Source: Callaeas wilsoni (Eukaryota; Chordata; Aves; Passeriformes; Callaeidae). From it: a stretch of 64,000 nucleotides of DNA. This document shows, in pieces, positions 1-12,614 of the stretch. A program made the position numbers and the translations under genes. The stretch is taken from the NCBI GenBank assembly GCA_013398955.1, contig VWPU01006282.1:62001-126000 (forward strand), in the 5' to 3' direction. How positions within the stretch are numbered: the first letter of the stretch is position 1; each line of letters opens with the position of its first letter. Under the pieces are notes generated by a model, which was not told the origin of the DNA, ran no database searches, and saw only the letters and a program-made list of their open reading frames with translations.

Positions 1-3000
1 ATTGCCTATTTTCCTGTTCAAGTTTGTAATTCTAGATAGTCTGCCATTACCCACCTTCGTGATTCGTGTTTGTGCTAAACGGAAATAGAAGGGAAAGCAG
101 AAAGATGACAGACCCCAAGCACCAGGTTTGGAGATGCTCTCCCATATCCATTTTTTTTCCTCATGGAGGTGCCATTATCACAGATCTCCAGGTCCTCCAA
201 AGGCTCTTCATCCTTCCCAAGACAAAAGGAAAGGGCTACATGGAGAGCAAACACTGCTATCTCTCTTATCCTAATGGAAGGAAAGGATGCCTTTAATGCA
301 TGCTCCTTTCTGTTTTTTCCTTATCCTAAATGACTGAGAACCTGATGTTTGTGAACCTTTCTTACTTGCCATCTCTGAATGTCATTTACTACATGATCAG
401 TAATGACAAGTTAAAAACAAATAAACCGTAACTAGCATATATTCTGAATTCAAGGTTCATCTGATGCCATCCATCTGTACTTTTAAGTTTTGTGTTTGTT
501 GTTTTTTTAACTGGCTTCATTCTAACAAGAATCTGAATCCACATTTTGTATACTGCAAAACAAAACAGAATATTTAGCCATCAGTTATTGTTTAACAGTG
601 CTCTCTAATACCCCAGAATTTTTTATCAAAAGGAATCCAAACAAGACTAATTTTTAATAGTCTCTTCTAGCTATTTAAGTTCTATCACATGTGCAATTCC
701 TCTCTCAGTCACATTACTATGTAACGAGTATCAAAACAAAATATAGTTTTACTAAACCCCAATCATGCTTTAACTACTGATGTCTTAGGTACCAAGTAGT
801 TTACGTTTATTAGAGTTACCCCAGTCTAAGGGAGTGTATTTTTTAGTTAATATACAGGTTTTTTCATGTTTTACATAATTTTTAATGCAACTCTCTTGAT
901 TTTGACAGGAATTTGTGGATGCAAGGGCAGACTTTTTATACAAATAAGCACAGTCTAAAAGAATTCTATTTCCTAAGGATAACTAAAAATCAAGAACATT
1001 TCTTATCCACAACAAACCACATCTTTCAACAATATATGTAGAGTGAAATGCCTAGAAAATGTCTTCCTCACTACAATTTAATATATAGCCAATTCTATCA
1101 CCACCGTTTTCACAGATCTGATTGCCAGGTCTACATGAAAGGAATGACAGTCAAGGCTGGAATGAAAGCAGGCTTTTTTTTTTCTCAGTATCAGAACACC
1201 ACTTCTGATCTTCCTCTCGCATCGTACCAATCCAAGTATTAGTGATGATGAAATGGGCACAGAAATCCCTAAAGCTATTTTGTTTCTTTAACAGAGCTCT
1301 TTAATGTCTGTTGCAATGAGCTGTTTCTGAAGGTTCACCAACTTGGATGGTTGTTTTGTTTTCTTTTCTTTATTTGGCAGAGTTTTTTGTCTGTGCTGAG
1401 ATCTTCAGGGCAGATTTTATGGTCCAGTGACATTATGAAGGAAATCAAGACATTAAACAATGACAAGAGAAAGGACAACAGGAGAAGGGATGGTAATCAG
1501 TTTTGCTTATCTGCAATCTAAAATTTTATGGATGTACGTTTTCCTAGTCAACCCTCCACATCTCCAAAAAACAGAGATATGTAAGAAGAAGAACAATAGT
1601 TACCTCTGCTAACACAGTGGGCCTGCAACACGGAAGTTTGCAGAACCATTAAAAGGTGAACGTATTCCTTCAGGAATTTCCACTAATTAAAAAGTTGAGA
1701 GAGAAAAAAGTAAACAGATCTTCACAGTAGTGAACATTTACAGGTACTTTAAATTTAGTCCTCAGTATTTCACATTAACTATAAACATGCATAGAAAAGA
1801 TAACATTCACAAATGCAGAAAAAGAGGCCCTGAGGATGATTCCATCTAAAATTAAGTAGCTATTTTTTCCTTGACAATACAGACTATAATATAAAAGGCT
1901 TCAAAATATTATCAACAACTATGAAGTCAGAAATTGACTTATTTTCTCTGCAGCTTCCAGGATGAGTATTTTGGGGTCTTTTTCCCTTTGTTCTACAACC
2001 CATGTTTGCACTACCTGTCCACTGTAGCTCAAGATGATCTTTGGGCACCTGCCATTCTTTGACAGTGTCAAAGGTCTCATCAACTTCTGCTTAAACGCTT
2101 GTGTCTACAGTTCACTGAAAGCAGGAGGCCCTCAATGAAGAAAAGACGACTGGGGGACCACTTCAAAGTTATTGCATTACCTTTTTCCACTCAACAGAAC
2201 TGTAACATTGCAAAGCCACAATCCCAAGAATCATTTTTCCCATTTGCAATACTTTTCACAGCAGTTTCCAAGGAAATAAAAACCTTATCATCATAAAGTA
2301 CAGACTGATTATGATGAAGTTTCATGTCCTGCTCCAGAATAAGGGATCACATACATGACACCAAATTAAATGGCTTCATCACTGTTCAAGGAAGAAATAA
2401 AGGTATTTCTCACTCTCTGCTAATGAAGCCACTTAACTGAAGGTTAACACTGGTTTATCTCAATTTCCAAGCATGCAACTTTTCAGGCCCAACAGCAACA
2501 TACCTATGGAATATAGAATGTATTTCCTGTATTAAGTTCCCACTGTTCAAATTAATGGACTTTGCCATTTATACTCACAGCATTTTTTCCACTGCCCAAT
2601 ATGCAAAAATTACATTGGATTTTTTTACTCCTGTCACTTAAATTTTTATACTTTTTAAAGATGTCTTATCATTTTCATAAAAATACAGGAAAAGCATAGA
2701 CACAGTACATTTTTCATGTTGAAGTACTTTTTTTTTTAAAACACCAATATTTACATAATTCCATCACCCCATTTCTTCATAGGATAACCCCAGAACATCT
2801 ATGCACATCCCTCAACTAGGTTTACACTCTTATTTTTCTCATGCTTATCTTTATTCTGAAAACTGGGATCTGAAAGCTGAGATCTTGGGTTGTGTCACTT
2901 TCTTCTGATTACCTTCTCCCTTATAACAGCTTACGGCACTACAGCAGTATTTTCAGTCTTTAAGCATCTCATTTTCAAATAGCCTTCCTGAATCTGATTT

Positions 3001-3184
3001 CAGATTTCCATTCCTAAAAATTCTCTTCATTGAAAGAAACACAAAACAATGCAAGAAATACACTGTAGTACCACTGAACCTGTGTGTTAAGCTCTGAAAT
3101 ACAATTTCTCCTTCACTAATGCATTTCAGTCTTCCTTGACACACAGTGTTACTCTGATATCTATTCAGCAATAGATTTGCTTAC
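1..3184. other. AT-rich non-coding stretch, no gene recognised
   Basis: This stretch is AT-rich with frequent stops in all frames, and I see no CR1, LTR or tandem repeat in it. On the minus strand, about 1915-2090 carries two overlapping open frames. One runs to a stop near 1918. The other runs into a GT donor-like site near 2014 and has a possible acceptor near 2085. They cannot both be coding and I cannot choose between them. It is best treated as intronic or intergenic DNA, possibly the 3' part of a leftward gene. Confidence 0.5.
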
Positions 3185-3285
3185 CTGAAATCTAACAGAA
3201 GTTCAGAGTGCACAACACAATAGCTTGCTGTACTGAATCCAATCACTCTGCCAGCATCAGATCCACCCACCCTTTTCTGCTCATT
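3185..3285 (-). CDS. candidate internal exon, unidentified protein
   Basis: On the minus strand this 101-nt segment is preceded by an AG acceptor (sequence TATTCTGATACAG) and followed by a strong donor (CAG/GTAAGC). One frame is open throughout, starting in phase 0 with residues NEQKRVGGSDAGRV and ending two bases into a codon. I do not recognise the protein. Its entry phase matches the exit phase of the candidate exon at 5992-6097. An open 101-nt frame among three frames is not unusual by chance, so the support rests on the splice sites and phase agreement only. It may equally be intron. Confidence 0.25.
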
Positions 3286-4980
3286 CTGTATCAGAATACA
3301 GATGATCCAGGGCACCTTCACACATGACTAGAGTCTCTCGCTTCTAGACCACAAGCTGTCCTTTCTCTAACCAAAATTTTGTTCATTAAGGCAAAACACT
3401 CATTACACTGTATCTCAAAAGATGGAAGGCCAAAGGGTACTAAAGAAATCCAAGTGAGCAAACAGAAAGACATCCACACATGGTACACTTGTTGCTGTAA
3501 AAAAGAAAAATTCAGGGTAAAAAAACAAAATTTCATGAAGATCATGAACTGAAAAGCCCTGGAAATCATGTACAGAAGTTTTTTCACAAATAAGTAAATT
3601 TGAATCTGTTTTAACAGAATGCTATTACCTGACACTATGCTTAATGGTAAAAGGTAGTCAGTCGTATCAATACAGCTGAATGGGTCTAAGTCCAGTCTGA
3701 ATACCATTACGTTTATTAATTGTCTTAGGTAAGTCACATTATCTCTTCTGCTTTCTTTCCATAGCCACGTGAATGATCTTAGCACACACGGAATCATGAG
3801 ACCTCACATTGTTTCTTTCTGCTGAACAAACAGTGACCAGTTTAAAGTATCAACAAAAGATGCCGACACATTAATCTTGTTCTTAGCGTGATGGCTGCTC
3901 ATCCTGCTCATAGTCCCTTCCAGATGGCTCGGTGTGAAAGGGATGGTGGGATGGGGAACAAGGAATATTCCATGCTGTTCTGAACATCTGTTCCACTGCA
4001 TTCATACATTTTAAAAAAAACAATAAAAACCTTACTGCCACTATCAGTTTTACTATTTCAACCTAATACTGCTAGACTAACACCAAATACAGTGTAAATG
4101 TTATACATGCACATGAGAAAGGAAAAAAATCTCTTTTCAAATCGCATAAGAGCATTTGTTTCATTTTTGCTATCTTAAGAACGGACTTGTTTTAATCACG
4201 AAGTACTTGTGCTGCACTGAAAACACGGTTTTCTTTCATATGACCTTTCTGCATTATACCCCAAGAACTTATTATCATCCCTTCTTCTGTTCAAGCAAAC
4301 AGAATTGTACTGAGTCACCATTTGTTTCCCCTTGGTTTTACTATTTGTCTTTACTGCAAAGACAGTGCAGTATGTTGGAGCTTGTTTAAATTATATTAGT
4401 CCGGTTTGGCACAGCAGCTAAAAAATACTTTGCTTGTGCATATAAAGAAATAGTGGTAGCCCTTTGTTTTTAAAGCAGAGTTGAAAGAAACGAAAATATA
4501 AATACCTTACTACAGTAGACTGTCTACCTCTCAAGTGACATTTACCCTTTAAAAACACCACCTCTTTCTTGAAAAGAAGCACCCAGCCAGAACTAGGAGA
4601 AACTCAGAACAGAGTTAAGAAAGAGGAGGAAGCAGTGCTTTGTCCTACAGCACAGGAAAGAAGACTTAGATTGATCATCTCCCCCTTTTGTATCATCTTG
4701 ACATGTGCGAGCCATACGGCTGCTGAATTATTCAGCTCTTTGTACTTGGAATACCCGATGATTACATGTATGAAAATTTAGAAGTACTGAAACACTGACT
4801 GGAAAAGCAGCAGATTGTAAAATCTAATTTTGTTTTGACCTTTAGTACCCTAAATGGTAACATTCAGTGAGAAGCATAAACCGGATGAAGTCAAAAGGAA
4901 CAAAATCACAAAGCAGCAGAGAGCTAGTTATAACACCAAGCTAATTAGGTCAGGAACAGCCCTCCACTAGCAGGTCGAAA
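3286..4980. other. AT-rich stretch, no gene recognised
   Basis: A mostly open minus-strand segment lies at about 3811-3995. It is preceded by a pyrimidine-rich acceptor-like site ending in AATGCAG, but all three frames stay open for a long way in it, so no reading frame can be preferred. A further minus-strand open stretch at about 3340-3495 also follows an acceptor-like site but lacks a good donor. No repeat was recognised. Confidence 0.45.
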
Positions 4981-5005
4981 TGTTTCCAGATGTCATCTGG
5001 AAACA
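4981..5005. repeat. 25-nt near-perfect palindrome
   Basis: The arms TGTTTCCAGATG and CATCTGGAAACA are exact reverse complements, separated by a single T. The symmetry does not extend outside. A transcript or single strand could fold into a 12-bp hairpin. No larger transposon terminus was recognised around it. Confidence 0.9.
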
Positions 5006-5432
5006 GGCTTGGATCTTAATCAGATGTGAGCAGAGTTTGTTATGCAGACAGAGCCACACAGTTCTCACTTTCCACAGCAAAACTCAGCAGCCCAGACAGC
5101 TGAGAAAATGTCTATAGGCCACTATCTCAAAACCCAAAAGTATTCCCACAAACTGGCTAAGATGAATTTAGCTTTGAAAATAAAACCATGGTTTTCAAGT
5201 AACTTGCTGTGTACTGCAACACCAGTGATTCCCGCCTGTTTAGTACCTGTTAATTTTCCTAGTATAGTAATACCATAAAGCAACAAATAATTATTTTTAA
5301 AAAAATTAAAATATGACAAAACCAAGAGAACTGCTATTTAATTAACATTGGTACTTAATTAACGATTAACCGGACCAGGATATTTCCTACCTGAAGGAAA
5401 TTTCTTTGTTCCCTACCCACCTATTCCAGGAT

Positions 5433-5456
5433 CTTTTTGGACTGCAGTCCAAAAAG
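5433..5456. repeat. 24-nt perfect palindrome
   Basis: CTTTTTGGACTG is followed directly by its exact reverse complement CAGTCCAAAAAG, with no spacer. It lies about 430 bp from the palindrome at 4981-5005 but shares no sequence with it. It is centred on a CTGCAG site. Confidence 0.9.
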
Positions 5457-5991
5457 CATCATTACAAACAAACTCCTTCTTCATCTATCTGACAATTAAA
5501 ATAATAAGACAAAGAGTGGCTTTTCACGTCCCAATCTATTATACACCACTGACAAACTATTTTAAGTATGATTCTTTCAACAGTCTCTTGAACGATGGCA
5601 TTAAACACCTTGCAGTGTTTACTTTAAGCCTGTTTTGGTTATCTGATGCACATTCTTTTAAGAGTCTAATTTAGAGTTATATATAGTCATATTTTTTCTA
5701 TACTACAGAAATGGAAAAATTCTGTGACAAGAATCATTATCTCATAATTTCTTTACACTACTACACACAATTTGATGCTGGAACAACTCATAATAGAATA
5801 TGAAAAGTCTGCAACTATAAACAAGCCTTTTCTTAGTGTTTTAGACTGCAATAATGTACAAGTAACTCCCGCAGACCATTTAAGGTACATTTCTCCCAGT
5901 CTTCCTCCTTCACAAACAGCAAGGGTCATCAGAAGCAAATGCCTTGATTATATAAAGAAAATCTAAGTTGCAGCTAGGCTTGCTGACTTAC

Positions 5992-6097
5992 ATTGATCCC
6001 ATTTAACAGAGCCTTACTGGATTTAAAGTGCTCGAAATAACTGTCTGGGTCACAGTCCATGTGATAAAGGCCACCTGGTGAGGCCTCAGGAGCCCTC
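5992..6097 (-). CDS. candidate internal exon, unidentified protein
   Basis: On the minus strand this 106-nt segment has a good acceptor (GTTGTCCCTGCAG) and a good donor (AAT/GTAAGT). After one leading base one frame is open to the donor. It includes the residues GGLYHMDCDPDSYFEHFK and ends in phase 0. I do not recognise the protein. The exit phase fits the candidate exon at 3185-3285. No upstream partner ending two bases into a codon was found, because the segment at 7537-7604 ends in phase 0. The chance of one open frame in a segment this short is substantial, so this remains a hypothesis. Confidence 0.3.
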
Positions 6098-7536
6098 CTG
6101 CAGGGACAACATGCCATTCAGATCCTCCAGTGACCTCAAGCTAAACCAGAAGCAAATTCAGTAATTTGTTTCTCAAACTCCAATTAACCTTAAAGTGGAA
6201 GGGAAAGTAAAAAAGGGATCAAGGATTCCATTTTATGTCAAATAATGGCAATACACAGTGTTCCCCATTTCCCATATCTAATATTCACCATGAGAAACCT
6301 TTTAAAACAGAATTTTTCAGGAAAAAAAAAAAATCTGTTCTTAAACTGTTTTACCCCCAGTAGTTGATCTAAAATGTCCCAGAGAAGTGTTATGTTTTCA
6401 TATAATTCAGTTAATCCAAAATTTAAAATGTCACAGGGAAGTGTCAAGTTTTCTTATAGCTCTTTTCCATATAAGAAATCCTCTGGATATCATTTATGCA
6501 TATACGCAGAAGTACAGCTTGTGTACATTTATGTTCTATATATACACACGCAATTTATACACATTTATTATACATATGACACACAGAGATGATGGAAGAG
6601 ACCAACAATGTAGGCCAAACAGCAAAAGAAAAAGCACTTAAGATTAATGTTGAATTGCCATGATAATTCTCCACCTCTACTCCCAACAAACCTCCTCCGC
6701 TCCTAGTCCTCACCAGGCAGGAGAGACTTTACCACTGGGAAACAACTGCAATGATGCTTTTTCAGGCTACCACACTACATATCACAATCCTAAAAATACC
6801 TCGCAGTCAAAGCAACTTCAATATCCACCTGAACAGCCACACAACAGCAGCAGAAATTTCCTGGTAAGTGTCAGGAAACACACGGACAGCCCATGATAAA
6901 GCAACATCCCTGGAGTTCCTCAAGGTGAAGCTTTACACCCACACCACAGATTTTCCTGATTCTGACACTCCTACCAATACTTGACTTTACCTATATATCA
7001 GAAACCTGGAAATGGCAACTAGTCTGTCTGGGAGAAAAACAGACTTATTTTGGGTGCTTTCACAGAAAAACTGAAATAAATATTTTGTGTCTGGATCCAA
7101 CAGCTGAGTCTAAGTGAATTGAAAATTCCCAACTATTTTTATCCTGAGCCAAGTGTGCCATCTGTTCCCAGGAAGTCCATCTTCTGGTAGCTACCGTACT
7201 ACAGCATTATCACAAAGTGCCATGCGATCGAAGACTGGTGTATAAATCAAGAAAGATACTGTGAGTGACAGAAAGCAACACTCAAGACAGTAGTAAAAAT
7301 AAAAATAATAAAAAAACCCAAAGAAAAACAACACAAAAAAACCAACCCTTCACCCAAAAAAAAATACCACCACAAAGCGCAAGTAGCCTTAGCAAGGCCC
7401 CCTGTTAATACAGCTTTTTGTGTAGTGGTTATTTCACTCTGGTGCCTAAGGAAGGCTCAGCTCTAGTCAGAGACTTTCTCGGGGTGGGGACACATTTCAC
7501 GTCTTTCCTACATGTTATCTGCCGGTGTACAGTAAC
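6098..7536. other. non-coding stretch with A-rich low-complexity run
   Basis: The stretch is AT-rich and includes a TA/CA-rich segment at about 6500-6590. At about 7290-7372 there is an A-rich run broken by C pairs (AAAAACCC/ACCAACC type), a common avian low-complexity form. The plus strand has an open stretch at about 6720-6866 ending in a GTAAGT donor-like site, rich in Q, N, S and P. It is judged a chance frame (see rejected items). Confidence 0.5.
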
Positions 7537-7604
7537 CTGAGCACTAAAGATGCTATTTCCCTCCTCCAGGTAATCTTCCTCACGGTCTTCCACATGGTCA
7601 ACAC
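7537..7604 (-). CDS. weak candidate exon, acidic segment
   Basis: On the minus strand an open frame here reads VDHVEDREEDYLEEGNSIFS and continues open for about 100 further bases to a TAA near 7430. The acceptor (ACTTGAAG) and donor (CAG/GTTACT) are both poor. The phase fits the segment at 8037-8130, which would supply the first base of a joining Gly codon. The family is unknown. It is listed only because of the phase agreement and the acidic coding-like composition. Confidence 0.18.
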
Positions 7605-8036
7605 CTTCAAGTTAATCACAGAAGACATTCCAGTTTGATGCACAAGAAATACACAACGTATAATTTTTCATAAACGTATACTATGTCATAAAATGAAATA
7701 GTAGCAGTTACAGATGGCGCAGCAGAACAACCCGTTATCAGAAGTACAGGAGCTCCCTGTACTCCAACAATTGAATCACAAGCAAGTAACATGGGGACCA
7801 GCAGAAATGAAGATGGATTATACTCCTTTTCCTGCCCTTATCAATACTGAAGACATTTTTTTTAAAACTAACTTACATGGGCGGATATCCATTTGTACCT
7901 CTCATCAGAAACAAAATACTAAGAGAAATTAAATTGCATTAAAAAACATAAATCTAAACACACTTGATGTATTTGTTAATATGTGAAGCACACTCAGATT
8001 GCAAGCAGCTACATCTCCCCAGATACAAAACATTAC

Positions 8037-8130
8037 CTTCTCTCTTGGTGTTTCTGGCTCTCTGGTGACAGATCCTCTCTTTTGCTAGGATCACAATTTC
8101 AGATGTCAAGGTTCTGCCCACCATTAACTT
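8037..8130 (-). CDS. weak candidate exon, basic segment
   Basis: This is a 94-nt minus-strand segment between an acceptor-like AATTATTAAG and a donor AAG/GTAATG. One frame is open for 31 codons plus one base, including the residues TLTSEIVILAKERICHQRA. I do not recognise the protein. It could join in frame to 7537-7604. The length is too short to exclude chance. Confidence 0.2.
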
Positions 8131-8166
8131 CTTAATAATTCAACATATAATGCTGGCCTCAGATTG

Positions 8167-8250
8167 TTCTTTTTGCTGCTGTTTTGAGGTTTTAGTAGCA
8201 TTTTGGGGTTTTTTTGGGTTTTGTTACTGGAGTCTTTTTGGGGTGGTGTT
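8167..8250. repeat. T/G-rich low-complexity run
   Basis: This run mixes T tracts with GG to GGGG groups (GGGGTTTTTTTGGG type). Similar runs occur near 28905, 30775, 61993 and 62398, and as the A/C-rich complement near 7300 and 60030. Confidence 0.75.
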
Positions 8251-8773
8251 AAAGCTAAAATCAATGTCAGGCAGTACTACAAGTAACATGTTTTGATACA
8301 GTAACATTGGCATACAAAACCTCATTTTCAGCATTAAAGAGATTTCCTCCTTACACATACAGTAACTCCCATTGTGAGACAAATAAGCTACTATAAAACC
8401 ATAGTGAGTCTCAGACGGAATTCAGCAGTTAGTCTTCTGTAAAAATCCCCTTTCAACACTTGAAGGCTGGAAAGAAAGTTGTGTTCCATGAAATCTGGCA
8501 TTGTATCAACACATCTCCATGGAGCTGGCAGGATAGAAGTGCTCCAGAAACCAGCTTCAAGGAGAAAAAGCATTCTTACCATGTATAAATAATCACTAAG
8601 AAGAGGCTTAAGCAACTTCTTCTCCTAGCTAAAAATCATCAAATCATAGCTAAGATTACTGGGGATGCAGAGGTGTTATAAATTATAACACTAAATTTTT
8701 TAAATCTGCTTTATTCCTGTATTTTAATTCAGTGCATTCAAATATCCCTTGTGGAACCTTTTATCTGTCTTTC

Positions 8774-8803
8774 TTCAAGACATATATATAAATATGTCTT
8801 GAA
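8774..8803. repeat. 12-bp inverted repeat with 6-nt loop
   Basis: TTCAAGACATAT and ATATGTCTTGAA are exact reverse complements flanking ATATAA. The symmetry stops outside the arms. It could form a stable AT-rich hairpin. The function is unknown. Confidence 0.85.
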
Positions 8804-10511
8804 AATGTAAACTTAGCTATTTTAAGGGTCTATGAAATTTCAGAACCTAACAATGAGTACTCAAAAGCATCACACTGATTTATAGCTATGCCTGTAATTC
8901 TCCTCTTTTAGTCAATGCCAAGTGTGGGTGAGTGCTAAGTGTGAACTGGGAGGAAAATAGTCTTATATAGTATAATAAAAGCACAAACCATCAAAATACA
9001 TGGAGTCCACGATAAAGAACAGCATGATCCATCAGGTTTTTCACCTGTGAACCTCTGGGGATGTTCAAAGGCTTCAGAGACTGCATTAGCAAGTTGTGTG
9101 GTACAATAGGAGCATAAGCATCTTCAGAGTAGAATAGCTGCTGGTGATGATCCTGAGTCCATCTTGCATACACTTTTTTTGTAGAGAAACAGGAATATTT
9201 GTTCCAAACTAGTGCTCTCCCAGTCTATGGCGCATCAGGTGGTGACACAATCACATATGCTCCCCTTCAGACAACCTTTTGGTTTTAGACTCATCTGAAA
9301 GAGTTCATATACTTCACATCTGGGGAATTTGCATCTTAAATATGATCCTGGGTCCAAACCAAACCTATAGCATAAGATATCCTACAGTGTTGTTTCAGCA
9401 TGCTTTAATTTGCTATACAAAGGCTGAAAAAGAGCAGTTTTATTTTGTTTTAATTTTGTCAGGACAAGATGGAAGAAGAGACGCAAATACAAGTTAAAAA
9501 GAAAAAGAATCATCTTAAGGCTGAAAATCCCTCCAATACTTACAAATGAAGGCTCCATGGAAAAGGAAGGAATAAAAGAAACTATGTTTCTTGATCCTCT
9601 AACTCCCTATAATGCACTCAGCCACCCAATCCTTGGGGAAGGATCTCATCTTCCTTACTAACTGGCAGTCACACACACAGCAAAATCCTGGCAGTAGTGC
9701 CAACTAAAACCCACTGAAAGAGGAACAGACTGCCTAAACCTAGCAAGGCTGTAACTGCCAAGGAGCATTACCAAGCCTCTTACAGTAATGTTACCTAACA
9801 CCTGCTTTCCTACAGTATCTGTACACCCTCACATTAAATTTATTCTCCAAAGGTGAGAAAGGCAAGAATCAGCATCTCAATTATACCGCTGAGAGGCACA
9901 AAGCCACTTGTGTGTTGGTCAGCATCATCAAGGCCTGCAGAAGGATCAGAAATTGGACCTAGATCAAGTCAATACTTAGCAACAAGTGTTTCAACCACAA
10001 GATGAGTTATGTTTCCTTCTCAGAAGCAAAACCCAGTCACTGCCTTAAGATCCGCTCCACTTGAAGTTGTGCTTTTTAAGACAGCTGTAAGCCAACCGCT
10101 CCTTGATTTAATTAAATGGATTCTTTTTCCCATTCCTGTTTCAACATTTGTGCTATTATAGCTGCTGCTCCTGGCTGAGCTGCTTCTTGTGCTGGAATCA
10201 GATTGGAAGTCAGCAAAAATCTAATCCCAGGGAAAGAAATCAAAGCAGTTTATGGAATTACCAGCCTTGTATCTGAGAGCATGGAAATGATACTGAGAGT
10301 ACTCAACCTGTTTCAGGACAAAAGAAGAAAAAATCCAACAAACAAAGCAATTCAAGTTGAACTCCCATTTCATACCCAGTTACAGTGTTCACTTGGGTAG
10401 GTGAACAGCAACCTAAGGACAAGCAACTAGGTAACAAGACCTGAAAGACTAGCAACTGCTTCCTACAAGAAATGGCACCAATATTGTCATATTAAAAGAA
10501 TTTCACTTGAG
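8804..10511. other. non-coding stretch, nothing recognised
   Basis: This is AT-rich unique-looking sequence with short open frames only. No repeat family, promoter or splice-supported exon stood out. Confidence 0.5.
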
Positions 10512-10925
10512 TCATAGAATACGCCGAGTTGGAAGGGACCTGAGAGGATAGTCCGGTCCAACTCCTGACCACACAGGGCAACCCAAAAGTTAATCCAGGT
10601 ACTTAAAAGTGCTGTCCAAATGCTTCTTGAACTCTGACAGGTTTGGGGTCACGATCACTTCCCTGCAGAGCCTGTTCCAATGCTTGACCACCACTCTCAG
10701 TGAACAACTTTTCCCTAACATACAATCTAAACCTCCCTGATGAAGCTTTATGTCATTCCCTTGCATCCTGTCACTGGACACCTGACACAGGCTGGATCAG
10801 CACCTCTCTTTCCACTCCCCTCACAAGGAAGTTGTAGACAGCCATACGGTGCCCTTTTCCCCAAGCTTACACGTAGCGCCTTCAGCTGCTACTCAGAAGT
10901 CATTCTCTCTAGTCCCAGTCCATAT
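10512..10925 (-). mobile_element. CR1 retroposon fragment, 5'-truncated
   Basis: The plus strand shows the reverse complement of the CR1 3' untranslated region. It begins with a CATAGAAT-type end and the phrase GAGTTGGAAGGGACCT. The conserved segments reading as CTGTTCCAATGCTTGACCACC and the CATCCTGTCACTGGACACC equivalent follow. Similarity becomes vague beyond about 10860. The lineage is that of avian CR1 non-LTR retrotransposons, which are typically truncated at the 5' end as here. It is diverged and immobile. The right boundary is approximate. Confidence 0.85.
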
Positions 10926-12614
10926 AATTGGTAGGAACACAAATCAATGACACTCAAGAGCTCAGAGCTCTTGCAATTTTCAGTCACTTTCTGCTGCCAC
11001 ATTTCCCAAAACCATGTAGGCATCCCAGCAAACTCTGAGTAGGTCAACAAAAAAAATTACTGAACAGAAGAACACAGATATCCCATGTGTGCATTACAAA
11101 TTCTGCTTACATTTTTAGCCACATAAGTAGTTTGTGTCTGTATCCTTTCCATCTCTTTCTGAAAAACATGCTTTTAGTGAGTGCTAACCTGGTATACATT
11201 GATTTCTGTAGTTTGTTTACAAAAAGAAACAAGCAGCATATACTCATTACTCATAAATATTTAAGACCAAATTTATTTTTAAAGAATATTAAACATGTAC
11301 TTTTTAAAATAAATACACAATACTCTGACACAGGAGCGTGGATAGCAACTCAAGACAAAAATTGGTATCCTCTTCTCAGGAACAAGAAGTCACTTATCTG
11401 ATGAAATGTACCATCACATCTCAAGAAAAGTAGTTGCCCTTAGCTCCCGGTAAACTGTGAAAGTCCCTTTTTTCTTTTTCAAGAGACTAAGATAGAATCA
11501 AGGACAAACCATTTTAAAAAATTAAGGAACCATTCTCTCTATGTTTTTAATCTAAAATCCGAATTTAATCCAAATTGATCTTGTAATTCACAGAGAACAG
11601 AACATTTCTTTACCTGTTTACCATTAATTACCAGCCATAAAATGAACACAAGCAGACTGCATGTTGAACTGGTCACATATGTCCCAATTGCATCTCTCAG
11701 CATTCCACAGCCAAACACCTGAAGCTGCTCAGTTTTATACTGATAAGATGCCCAGCCCACATTTTAGAGCCACAGTCCAATCTTCTCCTCCTTTACAGGA
11801 GTCCTACTGATAGTGCTTTATCTCCTCCTTCACATCCAGCACCACTGCTTTGTGCATACTCTCCACTCCAGTTGCCAACACAGCAACCAAGATTTGTGTC
11901 CTACACATGCCCTACAGCTGCTTTCCTCTACTAACTTGGACTCTGCTCTCCACACCTCACTTCTGCAATGCTATGTCTCACTATTACTTTGGAAGTTGTC
12001 AGCTAGTCCAACCAGAGTTGGAGGCATTGGTAACTAAGAAGAGAGATACAAACTAATCCTTTCAACTGCCCTTTCACCCCTGCAGTTTTACAATCCAGTG
12101 TTTGTCAACAAGCCCTATTTGGTACAAAATAATTTTTTTTCTATTATTGAAACTGTTCACTATTCAGAGACAGATTTTAAAGACTGTTTCTAACTCTCAG
12201 ATGAAAGAGTCCAGCAGCTAAAAGAATGTGACAGGGTAGTTGCTCCTCCCCCTTGCCTATCCACTCCCCAGAGACATTCCAAACTCCCCTCTCACCATCA
12301 GGGTAAAACATCCTATTTGAAGGCTGTGTTCTTATTTGAATATGAAAACTCTTCTAACACATCCCATAGCACGTCAACTCTTTCCACAAATCCTCAGAAG
12401 TAAATGCTGTTTCTCCCCAGGTAATAAGGAAAATGCACCTAGTTTACTAAATACTGACAGGCTGTAGATCAGGCAGCTATCTGCAAAGACTCAGTGCTCT
12501 ATTTTTTAAGTATAAGGAGCCACCAAAGCTTCATTTTAAACTGTTTTAATGCATAGTTGAGGTTACCTTGTAGCTGCAACCAGGTAATTTAAGGGCAGTC
12601 TGTTTTATCTTGAA
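10926..12614. other. non-coding stretch with a 19-nt palindrome
   Basis: At 10955-10973 CAAGAGCTC is followed by A and then its reverse complement GAGCTCTTG. A minus-strand open segment at about 11617-11745 lies between a CTTATCAG acceptor-like site and a CAG/GTAAAG donor-like site. It encodes a hydrophobic stretch (LLVFILWLVING) but no family was recognised. Otherwise I see nothing. Confidence 0.45.

Noticed and set aside
3318..3797. 159-codon minus-strand open frame
   Set aside because: It spans an internal acceptor-like site, has hydrophobic AT-driven composition, and has no recognised domain. The donor is missing.
6720..6866. Possible plus-strand exon with a pyrimidine-rich acceptor and a GTAAGT donor
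   Set aside because: The frame is open and Q/N/S/P-rich, but it lies among minus-strand candidates. It is only about 147 nt and no family was recognised, so chance is the simplest explanation.
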